Shown piece after piece: positions 45,146 through 54,101 of a DNA stretch of 64,000 nucleotides (positions are counted from its first letter, which is position 1; every line of letters begins with the position of its first letter). A program made the position numbers and the translations under genes. Below the pieces are notes generated by a model. The model saw only the letters and a list, made by a program, of their open reading frames with translations. It ran no database searches and was not told the origin of the DNA. Source of the DNA: Dinoroseobacter sp. (GTDB lineage: Bacteria; Pseudomonadota; Alphaproteobacteria; Rhodobacterales; Rhodobacteraceae); NCBI GenBank assembly GCA_030066795.1, contig JASJAW010000040.1, forward strand, positions 62,001 through 126,000. The letters are read 5' to 3'.

Positions 45146-45985
45146 TTAGAACCCCGCTTGAGACGGCCAGATCGGCAGTTCGAGCCACCAGTTCCACCAC
45201 TCAGGCCAGCCCTTAGTCCAGACCGGGCCGGAGATGATGATACAGACAGCGGACCAGAAGCCGGCGTTCAGTGCGAGCAGAAGCCCCACGCGGTGAATGC
45301 CGAGCGTACCGATCGAATAGCCGATGAAATCACGGAAGAAGGTGTCTTCATTGTCCGGACCTTTTGCTTCCTCCCCCTTTGGCGGGTTACAGGCCGACAG
45401 GACCAGCGCACCGTGGAGGGCAAGCGCCAGTGTCGTGGTGAAGAAGAAGGTCACCGCGATCATATGTGCCGGGTTGTAGTGGAAGTGCAGATAAGCGTAG
45501 CCGGTGTTGGACACCCAATCGAGGTGGCTAAAGATACCATAGGGGAACCCATGCCCCCACGCGCCCAACAGGACCGGGCGGAACACCACCAGTGTCACGT
45601 AGGCAAAGATCGCGAAGCTGAAGGCGATGGGCACATGATACCCCATGCCGAGCTTACGGCAGATCTCGACCTCACGTAGGGCCCAGCTGACAAAAGCACC
45701 AATCGCACAGATCGTGATGATCTGCCAAAGGCCGCCTTCCATCAGGGGCGCCAATCCGAGCCCATAGCTCAGGTCCGGGGGTGCGATATTGATGAGCCAG
45801 GGATTGAACGTCCCTTGCTGGGACGCGCCCCAGAAGATTAAAACAGTGCCTAATAAGGCAAAAAAGGCGCCCGAGACCCCGAAGAAGCCCACGTAGAACG
45901 GGCCCACCCAGAAGTCGAACAGATCGCCGCCGATCAGCGTCCCTCCACGGACGCGATACTTTCTCTCGAAGCTGAGCAAAGCCAT
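45146..45985 (-). CDS. pufL: Photosynthetic reaction centre L subunit
   Basis: 279 residues from [14 protein letters not shown], the usual PufL N-terminus; an upstream in-frame codon would add an unrelated tail. Five membrane helices; cofactor ligands in [24 protein letters not shown] and [14 protein letters not shown]. With PufM it binds the special pair and quinones. Confidence 0.97.
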   Translation of the reverse strand: MALLSFERKYRVRGGTLIGGDLFDFWVGPFYVGFFGVSGAFFALLGTVLIFWGASQQGTFNPWLINIAPPDLSYGLGLAPLMEGGLWQIITICAIGAFVSWALREVEICRKLGMGYHVPIAFSFAIFAYVTLVVFRPVLLGAWGHGFPYGIFSHLDWVSNTGYAYLHFHYNPAHMIAVTFFFTTTLALALHGALVLSACNPPKGEEAKGPDNEDTFFRDFIGYSIGTLGIHRVGLLLALNAGFWSAVCIIISGPVWTKGWPEWWNWWLELPIWPSQAGF

Positions 45986-46058
45986 CGTCTGTCTCCGCAA
46001 GTGGCGGCGGCACGTGTTCCGAGGCCAGCCGTCAGTTGTCATAAGTCTTGTTGGTTTT

Positions 46059-46087
46059 GCTGCGGGCGACCCGGGACCGCCCGCAAC
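46059..46087 (-). other. Intercistronic stem-loop 2 (pufA-pufL)
   Basis: GCTGCGGGCG pairs with CGCCCGCAAC (10 bp, one G-T pair) around ACCCGGGAC. Lacks a U-tract, so it is more likely an RNA-stabilising hairpin than a terminator. Confidence 0.65.
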
Positions 46088-46109
46088 AGGTCTTGGTTAA
46101 CTGGTTAGT

Positions 46110-46127
46110 CCCCTGCAACCGCAGGGG
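46110..46127 (-). other. Intercistronic stem-loop 1 (just after pufA)
   Basis: CCCCTGC-AACC-GCAGGGG, a perfect 7-bp stem with a tetraloop, 5 bases past the pufA stop. In Rhodobacter such hairpins protect the pufBA segment from 3' decay and raise LH1 over reaction centre. Confidence 0.7.
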
Positions 46128-46132
46128 GCCAA

Positions 46133-46294
46133 TCACATGGCGGCTTTGGACGCTGCCAGCTCGAACCAGTTGAAGTGCTCGGTGCTGAGCAGGACGAGGT
46201 GAATCATCGCTGCCAGCAAGAAGAGAAACACACCCTGTGCCACGAACACGCGGCGGGGGTCGAAGATGAGCCAGATCTTGTAAAATTTAGCCAT
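46133..46294 (-). CDS. pufA: LH1 antenna alpha polypeptide
   Basis: 53 residues, [15 protein letters not shown] at the start, one membrane helix and the bacteriochlorophyll-binding H32 ([10 protein letters not shown]); W43 lies in FNWFEL. GAGGAG is 8-9 bases before the ATG. It follows pufB by 13 bp. Confidence 0.96.
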   Translation of the reverse strand: MAKFYKIWLIFDPRRVFVAQGVFLFLLAAMIHLVLLSTEHFNWFELAASKAAM

Positions 46295-46307
46295 TTCTCA
46301 GTGCTCC

Positions 46308-46457
46308 TCAGAACCAAGGACGCCAGATGAACGTGGCGAGATGAGCGACAACGGCAACGGCCGAGAACAGCCAGAGCCCGCTCATATACACCGAATGCAG
46401 CTCTTGAGCCTGTTCATCCGTGAGACCTGTGAAGGACAGGTCGGATTTATCAGCCAT
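46308..46457 (-). CDS. pufB: LH1 antenna beta polypeptide
   Basis: 49 residues ([20 protein letters not shown] at the start, ending FIWRPWF). H39 in [10 protein letters not shown] is the bacteriochlorophyll ligand and H21 the conserved outer histidine. A strong CGGAGGAA ribosome-binding site precedes the ATG by 4-5 bases, fitting high expression. Confidence 0.96.
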
Positions 46458-46508
46458 AAGCATTCCTCCGGAAAGTTAGACTGACACCGCGCACCCCGCG
46501 GCCGGGCC

Positions 46509-46533
46509 CCGGCAAGGGCTCATCCCCTGCCGG
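46509..46533 (-). other. Stem-loop between pufQ and pufB
   Basis: CCGGCAAGGG and CCCCTGCCGG pair with one internal mismatch around CTCAT. The 127-base pufQ-pufB spacer holds no gene. The hairpin could be a 5' stability element or processing site for the pufBALMC message. Confidence 0.5.
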
Positions 46534-46584
46534 CTCTCCACACCGCCCTGGCGGACGGAATGGAACCTCTTTGCCTGCCGGTCT

Positions 46585-46806
46585 TCAGGCTGAGAAAATC
46601 ATGGGCGTGATGATCCGCGCTTGACTCCAAGCGCGCTTGATCGGCCCTTTCTTCTGGAAGCGGCCTGCCTTTACCGACGCCAGCGCCCAGCTGAGCGCAG
46701 CAACGGGCACAGCGGCCACGAAAATGATCCCGAAATAGGTGTAGAACTCCGCCTTTGGCGGTTTATGCGTCCGTCCAACCGGTGCATCGGTGGTTTGGTC
46801 CGTCAT
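46585..46806 (-). CDS. pufQ: PufQ, regulator of bacteriochlorophyll synthesis and traffic
   Basis: 73 residues with one membrane helix (about 25-45, [20 protein letters not shown]). Its N-terminus overlaps the bchZ stop (ATGA). PufQ homologs occur at this spot between bchZ and pufB and promote pigment synthesis; the mechanism is not settled. Family assignment rests on position, size and the [13 protein letters not shown] stretch. Confidence 0.88.
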   Translation of the reverse strand: MTDQTTDAPVGRTHKPPKAEFYTYFGIIFVAAVPVAALSWALASVKAGRFQKKGPIKRAWSQARIITPMIFSA

Positions 46807-48293
46807 GCGTTCTCCCTCCCTTTGATTGTCTCTTTCTCTTCGAAACCCGCAGGCTGCAGTGCGCGTACGGTTTCGATAACGACCCTTTCATCTCCCTGTG
46901 AAAGAGCCGCTTTTTCTGCTTCATCCCGCAACTGCTTGGCTGCGGAGATACGTGTCAGAATGGGGTGCTCGGCCACAATCCGGTCGAGCAGGCGCTGCGC
47001 GTCGTCATCCCAGGGGAAGTCGCGGCGCAGTGTGGTGGGTGTGGCCGCAGCGCTGTCCATTTCGGACCCAAGCGGCAGAATGTGGAACAGCGCATCGAAC
47101 AAGCTGTTGCACACCTCCTGGATGAGGTAGGTCGCACCGGCGTATCCCATCATCGGCGTGCCCGTGGCGCGCCGGATGGCGGCTCCTGGGAACGAGGCCG
47201 GGATAAAGGCCGGTTTGGGGCCGAAGCCGGCGGCCATTTCGGCCATGTACATCTTTTCGTTGATCGAGCCCATCACGACCAGCGGGCGCTTGGTGTGCAT
47301 CAACTCGCGCACCTTGTCGTTGTCAGGCTTCTTTCCAGCGACCCGGCCCACGGCGAAGGCGCAGGGCAAGCCCATATCGGTCTCAAGGAAGTTCCTGATC
47401 CCGCGCGCATAGGTTTCGTTCGCCACGATCCCAAAGGACGCGGTCGCAAAGAAATCCTGCGTGACCGAGCGCCACAAGTCCCAGATCGGTTTGATGGTAG
47501 AGTGTTTCTCGCGCTCGATGAAAGGCTCAGGATCGAGACCCAGCAGGTCGCCCAGTGTGCGCAGGAACTTAGTGGTCGACTCCACTCCAATCGGGGCTTG
47601 CAGATACGGTTTGCCGAGGACTTCGCAGAGACCCCGGCCAAACTCGCGATACATGCAGATGTTCACATCCGCGTTCACGAGGTTCCGCATCTCGGCCAGA
47701 TGGGCGCCCAGCGGGTGCACCATGTTGACCTCGGCTCCGATGCCCTCAACCAGGCGCCGGATTTCGGCGAGGTCCGAAGGCATGTTGAACGTTCCGTACA
47801 TCGGCCCGAGGATGTTGACCCGGGGTTTCGCGCCTTCTTCGCGCGGTTTTTCCTTCGGCATCCGGCCCTTCGTCATGCCAAATTCCGTGAAGATCCACGT
47901 CATGGCACGATCGGCCGCTTCCCACTGATCCTCATCGATGGTACGGGGAAGGAACCGTTGAATATTTGTCCCTTGCGGAGTCACGCCCCCGCCGATCATC
48001 TCGGCGATGGACCCGGTGACCACCACAGCGGGCAAAGCTGGATCGAGTGTTTTCCAAGCGCGTTTCATAGCGCCTTCAGTGCCGTCGCGGCCCAGCTCTT
48101 CCTCACCCAGCCCCGTTGTCACGATGGGCAACTCATGGGGCGGTAGGGCGTCGGTGTAGTGCAGGACGGACGTCACCGGCAGGTTCTCGCACCCAACCGG
48201 GCCGTCGATCACCACTTGCAGACCCTTCACAGCGCAGAACGCATAAACAGCGCCCCAGTATCCGCCTGCCCGGTCATGATCCTGGATCAGCAT
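46803..48293 (-). CDS. bchZ: Chlorophyllide a reductase, subunit Z
   Basis: 496 residues. With BchY it forms the catalytic nitrogenase-like component of chlorophyllide a reductase. N-terminal [23 protein letters not shown] and GPVGCENLP with a cluster cysteine are diagnostic. It overlaps the bchY stop by 7 bp and pufQ by 4 bp. Confidence 0.96.
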   Translation of the reverse strand: MLIQDHDRAGGYWGAVYAFCAVKGLQVVIDGPVGCENLPVTSVLHYTDALPPHELPIVTTGLGEEELGRDGTEGAMKRAWKTLDPALPAVVVTGSIAEMIGGGVTPQGTNIQRFLPRTIDEDQWEAADRAMTWIFTEFGMTKGRMPKEKPREEGAKPRVNILGPMYGTFNMPSDLAEIRRLVEGIGAEVNMVHPLGAHLAEMRNLVNADVNICMYREFGRGLCEVLGKPYLQAPIGVESTTKFLRTLGDLLGLDPEPFIEREKHSTIKPIWDLWRSVTQDFFATASFGIVANETYARGIRNFLETDMGLPCAFAVGRVAGKKPDNDKVRELMHTKRPLVVMGSINEKMYMAEMAAGFGPKPAFIPASFPGAAIRRATGTPMMGYAGATYLIQEVCNSLFDALFHILPLGSEMDSAAATPTTLRRDFPWDDDAQRLLDRIVAEHPILTRISAAKQLRDEAEKAALSQGDERVVIETVRALQPAGFEEKETIKGRENA

Positions 48294-49876
48294 TTCACAC
48301 CCCCGTTGGCTGCCATACGGGCCTTCTCGGCACGCTCCAGCTTCTTGAGGTTCGTCGCGCGGTATTCCGGGCGTACATTCGGGTCGCTTTCCCAGACACC
48401 GGCAGTGTCACCTTCACCCACGCCTTCGAAGAACGCCTTCATGTGATCCATGCGATCCTTGTTGGCCATGGCGGCATTCACCACCTGCGCGAGGCTGCCT
48501 GCCCCTGCGGGACCCATCAGCGGACGCGCCGAGATGAGGTTGGTGAAGTAAAGCGACGGGATGCCCATCTCCTTACCCTTCTGCACAACCGGGGTCGTAC
48601 CAATGGCGAGGTCAGGTTTGACGGCTTCCATCGCCGCGCAGTCATCTTCAAGCGACGCGCGGTACTGGACTTTCACACCCCGGGCTTCAAGCCATTCGCG
48701 GTCCGGATCGGACCAGGGGGTGCGCGGACAGGCGGTGCCAACGTAGGGCACATCAGCACCGCTTTCGACCAAGAGTCGCGCCACCAGGAGTTCGGAACCC
48801 TCGTATCCCGACAAGGTCACGGTTCCGGTGATGGGGGATGCTGACAACGCACCCTTGATCGCGGGGAGGAACGCGTTTTGAGCCTCACCCACTTTGTTTG
48901 AAGAAATGCCGTACGCGTCTCCGATCGCGGAAAGCCAGGCGGCAGTACCGTCATGACCCACGGGCGCGGAGCCCACGATTTTGCGGCCAGCGGCCTCGAA
49001 CTCGCGCACTGCGGCAGTGTAGAACGGGTGGATTGCTGCAGCGACGCCGCAATCCAGAGCAGCATAGAGCTCGCGCCACTCACGGCAGGGAACGACCGGA
49101 CCTGCCGCCAGACCGAGTGGCGCGAGCAATTGGCCAATCCCGATGGGATCAGCCGGGAACATCTCACCTAGCAGAGCTACAGTGGGACGGTCCGCCTTGC
49201 CCGAGACCGGCGCCTGGACAGGGCCAGCCTCGATCTCGGCACGGGCGTAATTCAGCATTGCGCCCGCAAGGATGTCTTTGGCTTCGGCATGTGTAGGCAC
49301 ACCAAAACCGGGCACATCGATGCCCACGATGCGCACGCCGTTGATCTCTGACGGCAAGAGCCGCAGAGGAACCCCTGACGCGGTCGGAACGCAGAGGTTG
49401 GTAACAACAATGGCATCGTATTGCTCCGGGTCGGCCATCTTGTGGACGGCGTCCCGGATGTCCTCGAACAACTTGCCGGTCACAAGCGTCTCGGAATTGA
49501 AAGGAACGTAGCCGACGGATCGGCGCGCACCGTAAAAGTGGGAAACGAAGGTCAGACCATAGACGCAGCAAGCCGAGCCTGACAGCATCGTGCCGACCCG
49601 ACGCATCCTGAGACCAACGCGCAAAGACCCGAATGCCGGGCACATGGATTGCGGTTTGTCATGGGGGCCTTGCGGATAGTCGGCCGCGTACTGGTCGAGA
49701 ATTTCGGACATGCCAGCCGCGCGGGCGGCTGCTTCCATTTGTTCGCCCGGTGCATGGCAGCCCATACCATCTGGCTGAGTGTTCATGCCTTCAGGGGCTA
49801 CTTCACGGGCGGAGCCTTCCTCAATTGGAGTAGCGTCCGCTTCGTCATAGCGGGTTTCGAGATCGGTGCGGTCCAT
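48287..49876 (-). CDS. bchY: Chlorophyllide a reductase, subunit Y
   Basis: 529 residues from the ATG ([12 protein letters not shown]); a GTG one codon earlier is also open, and [14 protein letters not shown] (residue 31) is a possible inner start. Cysteines in [21 protein letters not shown] and [11 protein letters not shown] should hold the 4Fe-4S cluster. Works with BchX and BchZ to reduce ring B. Confidence 0.94.
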   Translation of the reverse strand: MDRTDLETRYDEADATPIEEGSAREVAPEGMNTQPDGMGCHAPGEQMEAAARAAGMSEILDQYAADYPQGPHDKPQSMCPAFGSLRVGLRMRRVGTMLSGSACCVYGLTFVSHFYGARRSVGYVPFNSETLVTGKLFEDIRDAVHKMADPEQYDAIVVTNLCVPTASGVPLRLLPSEINGVRIVGIDVPGFGVPTHAEAKDILAGAMLNYARAEIEAGPVQAPVSGKADRPTVALLGEMFPADPIGIGQLLAPLGLAAGPVVPCREWRELYAALDCGVAAAIHPFYTAAVREFEAAGRKIVGSAPVGHDGTAAWLSAIGDAYGISSNKVGEAQNAFLPAIKGALSASPITGTVTLSGYEGSELLVARLLVESGADVPYVGTACPRTPWSDPDREWLEARGVKVQYRASLEDDCAAMEAVKPDLAIGTTPVVQKGKEMGIPSLYFTNLISARPLMGPAGAGSLAQVVNAAMANKDRMDHMKAFFEGVGEGDTAGVWESDPNVRPEYRATNLKKLERAEKARMAANGGVKC

Positions 49877-49912
49877 CACAGCCCCCCGATCCGAAGTGAT
49901 ATGCGGCGAGCC

Positions 49913-50920
49913 TCAGACATCGTCATAGACCACTTCCAGCGATGCTTTCGGCTCGTAGTTCTTGCCGCGCATGTCTTCCATCGTGGCCGGTTCAAGCACG
50001 ACGCCGGCGCCAGTGTCCTTGCCATCAAACAAACCGATCAGCTCATCCTGTGTCAGCGCAACGGGGCGCAGCGGTGGCGCATCTGCAACGTTGTCGCCAA
50101 GCGCGGCAAAGAGCTGGCCCCAAGGACCTTCTGCCGTCCCGACAATCTGGTAGTTCGCGGACTTCTTGCGCAGGTCATCATCGGCTGGAATCGAGGCTAA
50201 TACAGGAATATCCACCGATTTCGCGAAGGCTTGCGCCTCGCCCGTGCCGTCATCTTTATTGATAACCAGACCCGCGACGCCGACGTTCCCGCCGAGCTTG
50301 CGGAAGTACTCCACCGCCGAGCAGACGTTGTTTGCCACGTACAAAGATTGCAGGTCGTTCGACCCTACCAGGATAACTTTTTGGGCCATATCCCGAGCGA
50401 TAGGCAGACCGAAACCGCCGCAGACCACATCTCCGAGAAAATCCAGGAGCACATAGTCAAAATCCCAATCGTGGAACCCGAGTTTTTCCAGAAGTTCGAA
50501 GCCATGGATAATCCCCCGTCCGCCACAGCCGCGACCCACTTCGGGCCCGCCAAGCTCCATTGCGAAGACACCGTTGCGCTTGAAGCAGACATCGCCGATG
50601 GCAACTTCCTCGCCCGCGAGCTTCTTCTGAGTAGATGTCTCGATGATCGTCGGGCAGGCCTTGCCGCCAAAAAGAAGCGATGTGGTGTCGGATTTCGGGT
50701 CGCAACCGATCAGCAGCACGCGCTTGCCTTGTTCGGCCATCATGTGGCTCAGGTTTGCGAGCGTGAAGCTCTTGCCGATGCCGCCCTTGCCATAGATCGC
50801 GATGATCTGGCATTTGCTGGTCGGCTCGCCTTGCGGCACTTCGAGTGTCGGTTCTTCAGACGCCTCGTCACGAAGGCGCTGGTCGTAGTCGTCTTTCAGG
50901 TTTGGGACATCGAGTGTCAT
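49913..50920 (-). CDS. bchX: Chlorophyllide a reductase, iron protein
   Basis: 335 residues from [12 protein letters not shown], the ATG overlapping the bchC stop (ATGA). NifH-like: P-loop GKGGIGKS (44-51), and cluster cysteines in GRGCGGRG and GDVVCGGF. It transfers electrons with ATP hydrolysis to BchYZ. Confidence 0.96.
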   Translation of the reverse strand: MTLDVPNLKDDYDQRLRDEASEEPTLEVPQGEPTSKCQIIAIYGKGGIGKSFTLANLSHMMAEQGKRVLLIGCDPKSDTTSLLFGGKACPTIIETSTQKKLAGEEVAIGDVCFKRNGVFAMELGGPEVGRGCGGRGIIHGFELLEKLGFHDWDFDYVLLDFLGDVVCGGFGLPIARDMAQKVILVGSNDLQSLYVANNVCSAVEYFRKLGGNVGVAGLVINKDDGTGEAQAFAKSVDIPVLASIPADDDLRKKSANYQIVGTAEGPWGQLFAALGDNVADAPPLRPVALTQDELIGLFDGKDTGAGVVLEPATMEDMRGKNYEPKASLEVVYDDV

Positions 50921-51855
50921 GCGGTCGCGCTCCAATCCAGGATCATTTTCAGGCAGGCTGGATCATTGAACGCCGTCTGGTAGGCGCTCTCGCAGTCACT
51001 GGCCTGAGCGGTGTGGGTGATAAGTCCCTCTAGAGAGAGCGCCCCGGATTCGATCAGGGCGCGGGTCGCAACGAGGTCGTCGCGGTCCCACTCAGCGGCG
51101 ATACGCAGGCGGGCTTCTTTCATGAATGCAGGCGGGAAGGGGAAGGTGATCTGGTCGTAGAACCCGGCGAGAACGATCTCGCCGCCCTTCTGGATGCGCA
51201 TGATCAGGCTGGCGATCAGATCAGCACTGCCTGAGGCATCGTAAATGGATCGGTAGTCACGGCGCTCGTCATTATCGGGATGGATGACTTCATACCCCAT
51301 CGCGCCCGAGATACGGCCTTCAGAGATTTCCCAGACCGTTGGAGCCGGTGCGCCGGCTGCAATTGTCAGACGGGCCAACAAGCGTCCAAGAACGCCATGC
51401 CCGACAATCAGATCAGGAACTGATTTGTTTAGCCCAGCCATGGAATGGCGCGCGGTGGCCGCTAGCGCCAGAAGCGCGCCCTCGGCTTTCAAACCCGGGT
51501 CAATACGTGTGACGCGGGCGGCATCCGACACCAGCAGGTTCGACGCGCCACCGAACAGCCCGCGAATATCCCCATAGCAATTGGCGCCCGGAACGAAGAC
51601 GCGGTCGCCCGTTTTATAGGTTGTCTCTGCGCCTGCCGCGACGACTGTGCCCGCGGACTCATAACCGGGCACAAGCGGAAAACCGAAACCAGGGAAGGGC
51701 GGCATGTCGCCCGTCCAGATCAGTTTCTCCGTGCCAGTCGAGATACCGGAATGGTCAATCTGAATGACCAAATCCGTCGCAGTAGGGTCCGCCAAAGCCA
51801 CGGTTTGCAATCCCAGATCGCGCGGACCGTTCAGGACGACAGCTGTGGCGTGCAT
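50917..51855 (-). CDS. bchC: 3-hydroxyethyl bacteriochlorophyllide a dehydrogenase
   Basis: 312 residues from [13 protein letters not shown]. Zinc-type medium-chain dehydrogenase that oxidises the 3-hydroxyethyl group to acetyl. Recognisable parts: [35 protein letters not shown] (nucleotide binding) and the C-terminal [21 protein letters not shown]. First gene of the bchCXYZ-pufQBALMC superoperon; two PpsR sites lie upstream. Confidence 0.95.
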   Translation of the reverse strand: MHATAVVLNGPRDLGLQTVALADPTATDLVIQIDHSGISTGTEKLIWTGDMPPFPGFGFPLVPGYESAGTVVAAGAETTYKTGDRVFVPGANCYGDIRGLFGGASNLLVSDAARVTRIDPGLKAEGALLALAATARHSMAGLNKSVPDLIVGHGVLGRLLARLTIAAGAPAPTVWEISEGRISGAMGYEVIHPDNDERRDYRSIYDASGSADLIASLIMRIQKGGEIVLAGFYDQITFPFPPAFMKEARLRIAAEWDRDDLVATRALIESGALSLEGLITHTAQASDCESAYQTAFNDPACLKMILDWSATA

Positions 51856-51920
51856 GGCTAATCCCCGTGTTTTTAGGGCACGACTCGGAAAGAGACTCAA
51901 TGTCGCACCGTGTTCTTCGC

Positions 51921-51938
51921 TGTAATCTTACGCTTACA
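51921..51938. promoter_or_regulatory. PpsR/CrtJ operator 2, bchC (-10 side)
   Basis: TGTAATCTTACGCTTACA, an exact TGT-N12-ACA site covering the predicted -10. Confidence 0.8.
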
Positions 51939-51952
51939 GCATCAAGTGTCAA
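51925..51952 (-). promoter_or_regulatory. bchC promoter
   Basis: On the minus strand TTGACA (51947-51952) and TAAGAT (51925-51930) lie 16 bp apart, about 70 bp upstream of bchC. Each box is covered by a separate PpsR operator, so repression should be tight. Confidence 0.65.
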
Positions 51953-51964
51953 CTTTTTTAGACA
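51947..51964. promoter_or_regulatory. PpsR/CrtJ operator 1, bchC (-35 side)
   Basis: TGTCAACTTTTTTAGACA, exact TGT-N12-ACA, 8 bp from the second site. The same pair spacing is known from Rhodobacter bchC. Confidence 0.82.
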
Positions 51965-51980
51965 GTAAATTTGTGTTGGA

Positions 51981-53108
51981 TCACGCTGGCTTCCGCGCGA
52001 CCACTACGGATGTGACGAAGTCGCGGTAGGTTGGGCGGTGCTCGACGTCAGCAAAGCCGGTCAGATCAAGTAACTCTGAGATTTGGACCACGGATCGGGC
52101 GCACCCTGTTTGCATGGCCATTGTGTAGAAAGCGAAATACGCATCGCCCGCTCGTGTCGGGGTATCACCACCCGCCATCGGCTCGGAAATCACGATGCGC
52201 CCGCCAGGTGGTAGAGCGTCGTACACGTTTCTGAGGAGCTGCTTCACCGTAGCATCGGCATGATCATACAAAACCCGCACAAGAGAAATTGTGTCCGCAC
52301 CCTTAGGAAGGGCGTCCGTTTGGAACGACCCGCCGTGGCTGTCTGCGCCATCGGGAAGATCTGCCTCCTCCAGCACCGCCGGTAGATCGAACAAACGCAA
52401 CCGAAGAGTGGGATATTCCGCCCGTACAGCGCGCAAGAATGCTCCCGTTCCACCACCGACATCCATAAGGCGGTGGACACCGTCGAATTTGACCGCCCGC
52501 AGTGTCTCTTCCGCGACAAGACCCTGGCTTTCAGTCATCAGCCGGGAATACCGGGCGGCAAGATCCGGGTCGTTGGTCCCGGCCTGCCCGAAGACATAAG
52601 GCCAGAACCGCGCCAGTTCAGTTTCACCTTCGCCTTTCAGGAAAGCGATCGGATCCTCAAGATCTCGGTATAGCACATCGTGATGCCGGATCATCTCTGA
52701 CAAACCAGGTACTCCGGGGAGCGCAGCCCCAAGCCGAGCCAATCGATACTCCCCGGACCGCGACCGTTTCAGCAACCCGATTGCCGTTGCCCCCTGACAC
52801 AGAACTTCCATTCTACGTGGATCCATGCGCGTGCGAGCGGCAAGCCGCCACGCCGGGAGCGGCTCTTTCTTCAACAACTCCGGGAGGTCCAGTTCAACGA
52901 AGGCCTTGAGAATCTGACTGTAGACAAAGCCGGACACCAGATCGAACAGGGCTTGGCCGTCCTTCTTTGCCATAAGCCGAGTCCCAGGCACGGCACTGGC
53001 GCAACTTTGAAATCCACGAGATCCGGCAAGACGCACCCACCAGCGATAGAATGCATGCCGGTCTGGCAAGAAAGCCGGGCGCCAATAACTGGGAGGGGTC
53101 ATAGACAT
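51981..53108 (-). CDS. crtF: Carotenoid O-methyltransferase (demethylspheroidene methylase)
   Basis: 375 residues. SAM-dependent methylation of the 1-hydroxy group of demethylspheroidene. A winged-helix dimerisation domain (about 45-140) precedes the Rossmann part with LMDVGGGTGAFLRAV and VISEPMAGGDTPTRAGDAYF. It is 5 bp downstream of crtE. The start MSMTPPSYW is the first available; MTPPSYW is equally likely. Confidence 0.92.
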   Translation of the reverse strand: MSMTPPSYWRPAFLPDRHAFYRWWVRLAGSRGFQSCASAVPGTRLMAKKDGQALFDLVSGFVYSQILKAFVELDLPELLKKEPLPAWRLAARTRMDPRRMEVLCQGATAIGLLKRSRSGEYRLARLGAALPGVPGLSEMIRHHDVLYRDLEDPIAFLKGEGETELARFWPYVFGQAGTNDPDLAARYSRLMTESQGLVAEETLRAVKFDGVHRLMDVGGGTGAFLRAVRAEYPTLRLRLFDLPAVLEEADLPDGADSHGGSFQTDALPKGADTISLVRVLYDHADATVKQLLRNVYDALPPGGRIVISEPMAGGDTPTRAGDAYFAFYTMAMQTGCARSVVQISELLDLTGFADVEHRPTYRDFVTSVVVARKPA

Positions 53109-53113
53109 GCGCT

Positions 53114-53989
53114 TTATGCCGTTTTGATGCCAGCGATGTTGGGAATAACGGGTGTCAGGCGCTCGGCCTGTTTGCGAACCATCTCCGCCAGCATCGCCTC
53201 ACCGGGGCAGGAAGGAATCGAAGATATTGCGCCTGAAAGAATGTCATCTAACCGCGAGATCGCGCCTTGAACCCCAAGTTCTGCAACAGCGTTAGGGCGA
53301 TTGTTCACCGCGTCCTGGCCTGCCGGCTTCCCTAGGGTGGCTTCGTCATAGAGGGCGTCTCGCAGATCGTCGGCAACCTGAAACGCCTCACCGATTCGGG
53401 CACCAAGTTCGGCCCATGGCTCAGGGTCTTCTCCTGCAGCCGCTGCTCCCATGCGCGTTGCCGCGGTAAAGAGCGCGCCGGTTTTCGCACGGTGATAGGC
53501 GGAAAGATCCACGATACTTTCGCTTTCCCAGCCCTGGCCCGCACAAATCCCGTGCGGCATGCCCGTAAACCGGGCCAGTTCCCGCACCAGAAGCGCGCCG
53601 CGCGCCGAGTCTACCGCTGCCGCTAAGGCGATCTGTTCAAAGGCCATTATGATCAGCGTATCGCCGGCCAATACCGCCAAAGGCTCGGAGTACTCCTTAT
53701 GAACAGTCGGTTTTCCGCGACGCGTATCGGCATTGTCGAAGGCTGGCAGATCGTCATGCACAAGGCTGCCGCAATGGATCAGTTCAATCGCTGTACAGGC
53801 TGCATCGGTCAGGCGAGGTTGATCGTCACCGCAGGCCATCGCCACGCTAAGACAAATTGTAGGCCTGATACGGGCGCCGCCGGGTTTAACGGAGTACTCC
53901 AGCGCCGACGCAAGTTTTGGCGGACATGACCCTGCCCGGCTGCGGATCAGCGCCACATCCAGCGCAGTCTCGATACGATTGAGGTTCAT
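53114..53989 (-). CDS. crtE: Geranylgeranyl diphosphate synthase
   Basis: 291 residues from MNLNRIETALDVAL. An upstream in-frame ATG (54016) is rejected because it falls inside a PpsR operator. It makes GGPP for carotenoids and bacteriochlorophyll. The first aspartate motif is HDDLPAFDNAD (from H78) and the second is QVADDLRD. Confidence 0.94.
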   Translation of the reverse strand: MNLNRIETALDVALIRSRAGSCPPKLASALEYSVKPGGARIRPTICLSVAMACGDDQPRLTDAACTAIELIHCGSLVHDDLPAFDNADTRRGKPTVHKEYSEPLAVLAGDTLIIMAFEQIALAAAVDSARGALLVRELARFTGMPHGICAGQGWESESIVDLSAYHRAKTGALFTAATRMGAAAAGEDPEPWAELGARIGEAFQVADDLRDALYDEATLGKPAGQDAVNNRPNAVAELGVQGAISRLDDILSGAISSIPSCPGEAMLAEMVRKQAERLTPVIPNIAGIKTA

Positions 53990-54009
53990 CCGGGGCGCTC
54001 CTGTGCGAA

Positions 54010-54027
54010 ATGTCATCTTTGAATGAC
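54010..54027. promoter_or_regulatory. PpsR/CrtJ operator, crtE side
   Basis: TGTCATCTTTGAATGACA, exact TGT-N12-ACA and nearly palindromic. It overlaps the predicted crtD -35. Confidence 0.8.
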
Positions 54028-54046
54028 ATAAGTATGTAAATTATTC
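54018..54046 (+). promoter_or_regulatory. Candidate crtD promoter
   Basis: TTGAAT (54018-54023) and TATTCT (54041-54046) with a 17-bp spacer. Inferred by pattern only. Confidence 0.4.
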
Positions 54047-54071
54047 TGGACAGAGCGAGGCAACCTGTCAA
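54042..54071 (-). promoter_or_regulatory. Candidate crtE promoter
   Basis: On the minus strand TTGACA (54066-54071) and CAGAAT (54042-54047) with an 18-bp spacer; its -35 overlaps the second PpsR site. The crtE and crtD promoters therefore face each other, each with an operator over its -35. Confidence 0.4.
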
Positions 54072-54083
54072 CAATAATGGACA
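54066..54083. promoter_or_regulatory. PpsR/CrtJ operator, crtD side
   Basis: TGTCAACAATAATGGACA, exact TGT-N12-ACA, 19 bp upstream of the crtD ATG. Confidence 0.8.
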
Positions 54084-54101
54084 GTTTTTCAAGGAGGCCC
54101 A

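Noticed and set aside
44117-45679. 520-codon plus-strand frame opposite pufM and pufL
   Set aside because: Antisense shadow of the reaction centre genes.
53990-54016. Upstream crtE start at 54016
   Set aside because: It lies inside a perfect PpsR operator; MNLNRIE at 53989 matches the family start better.
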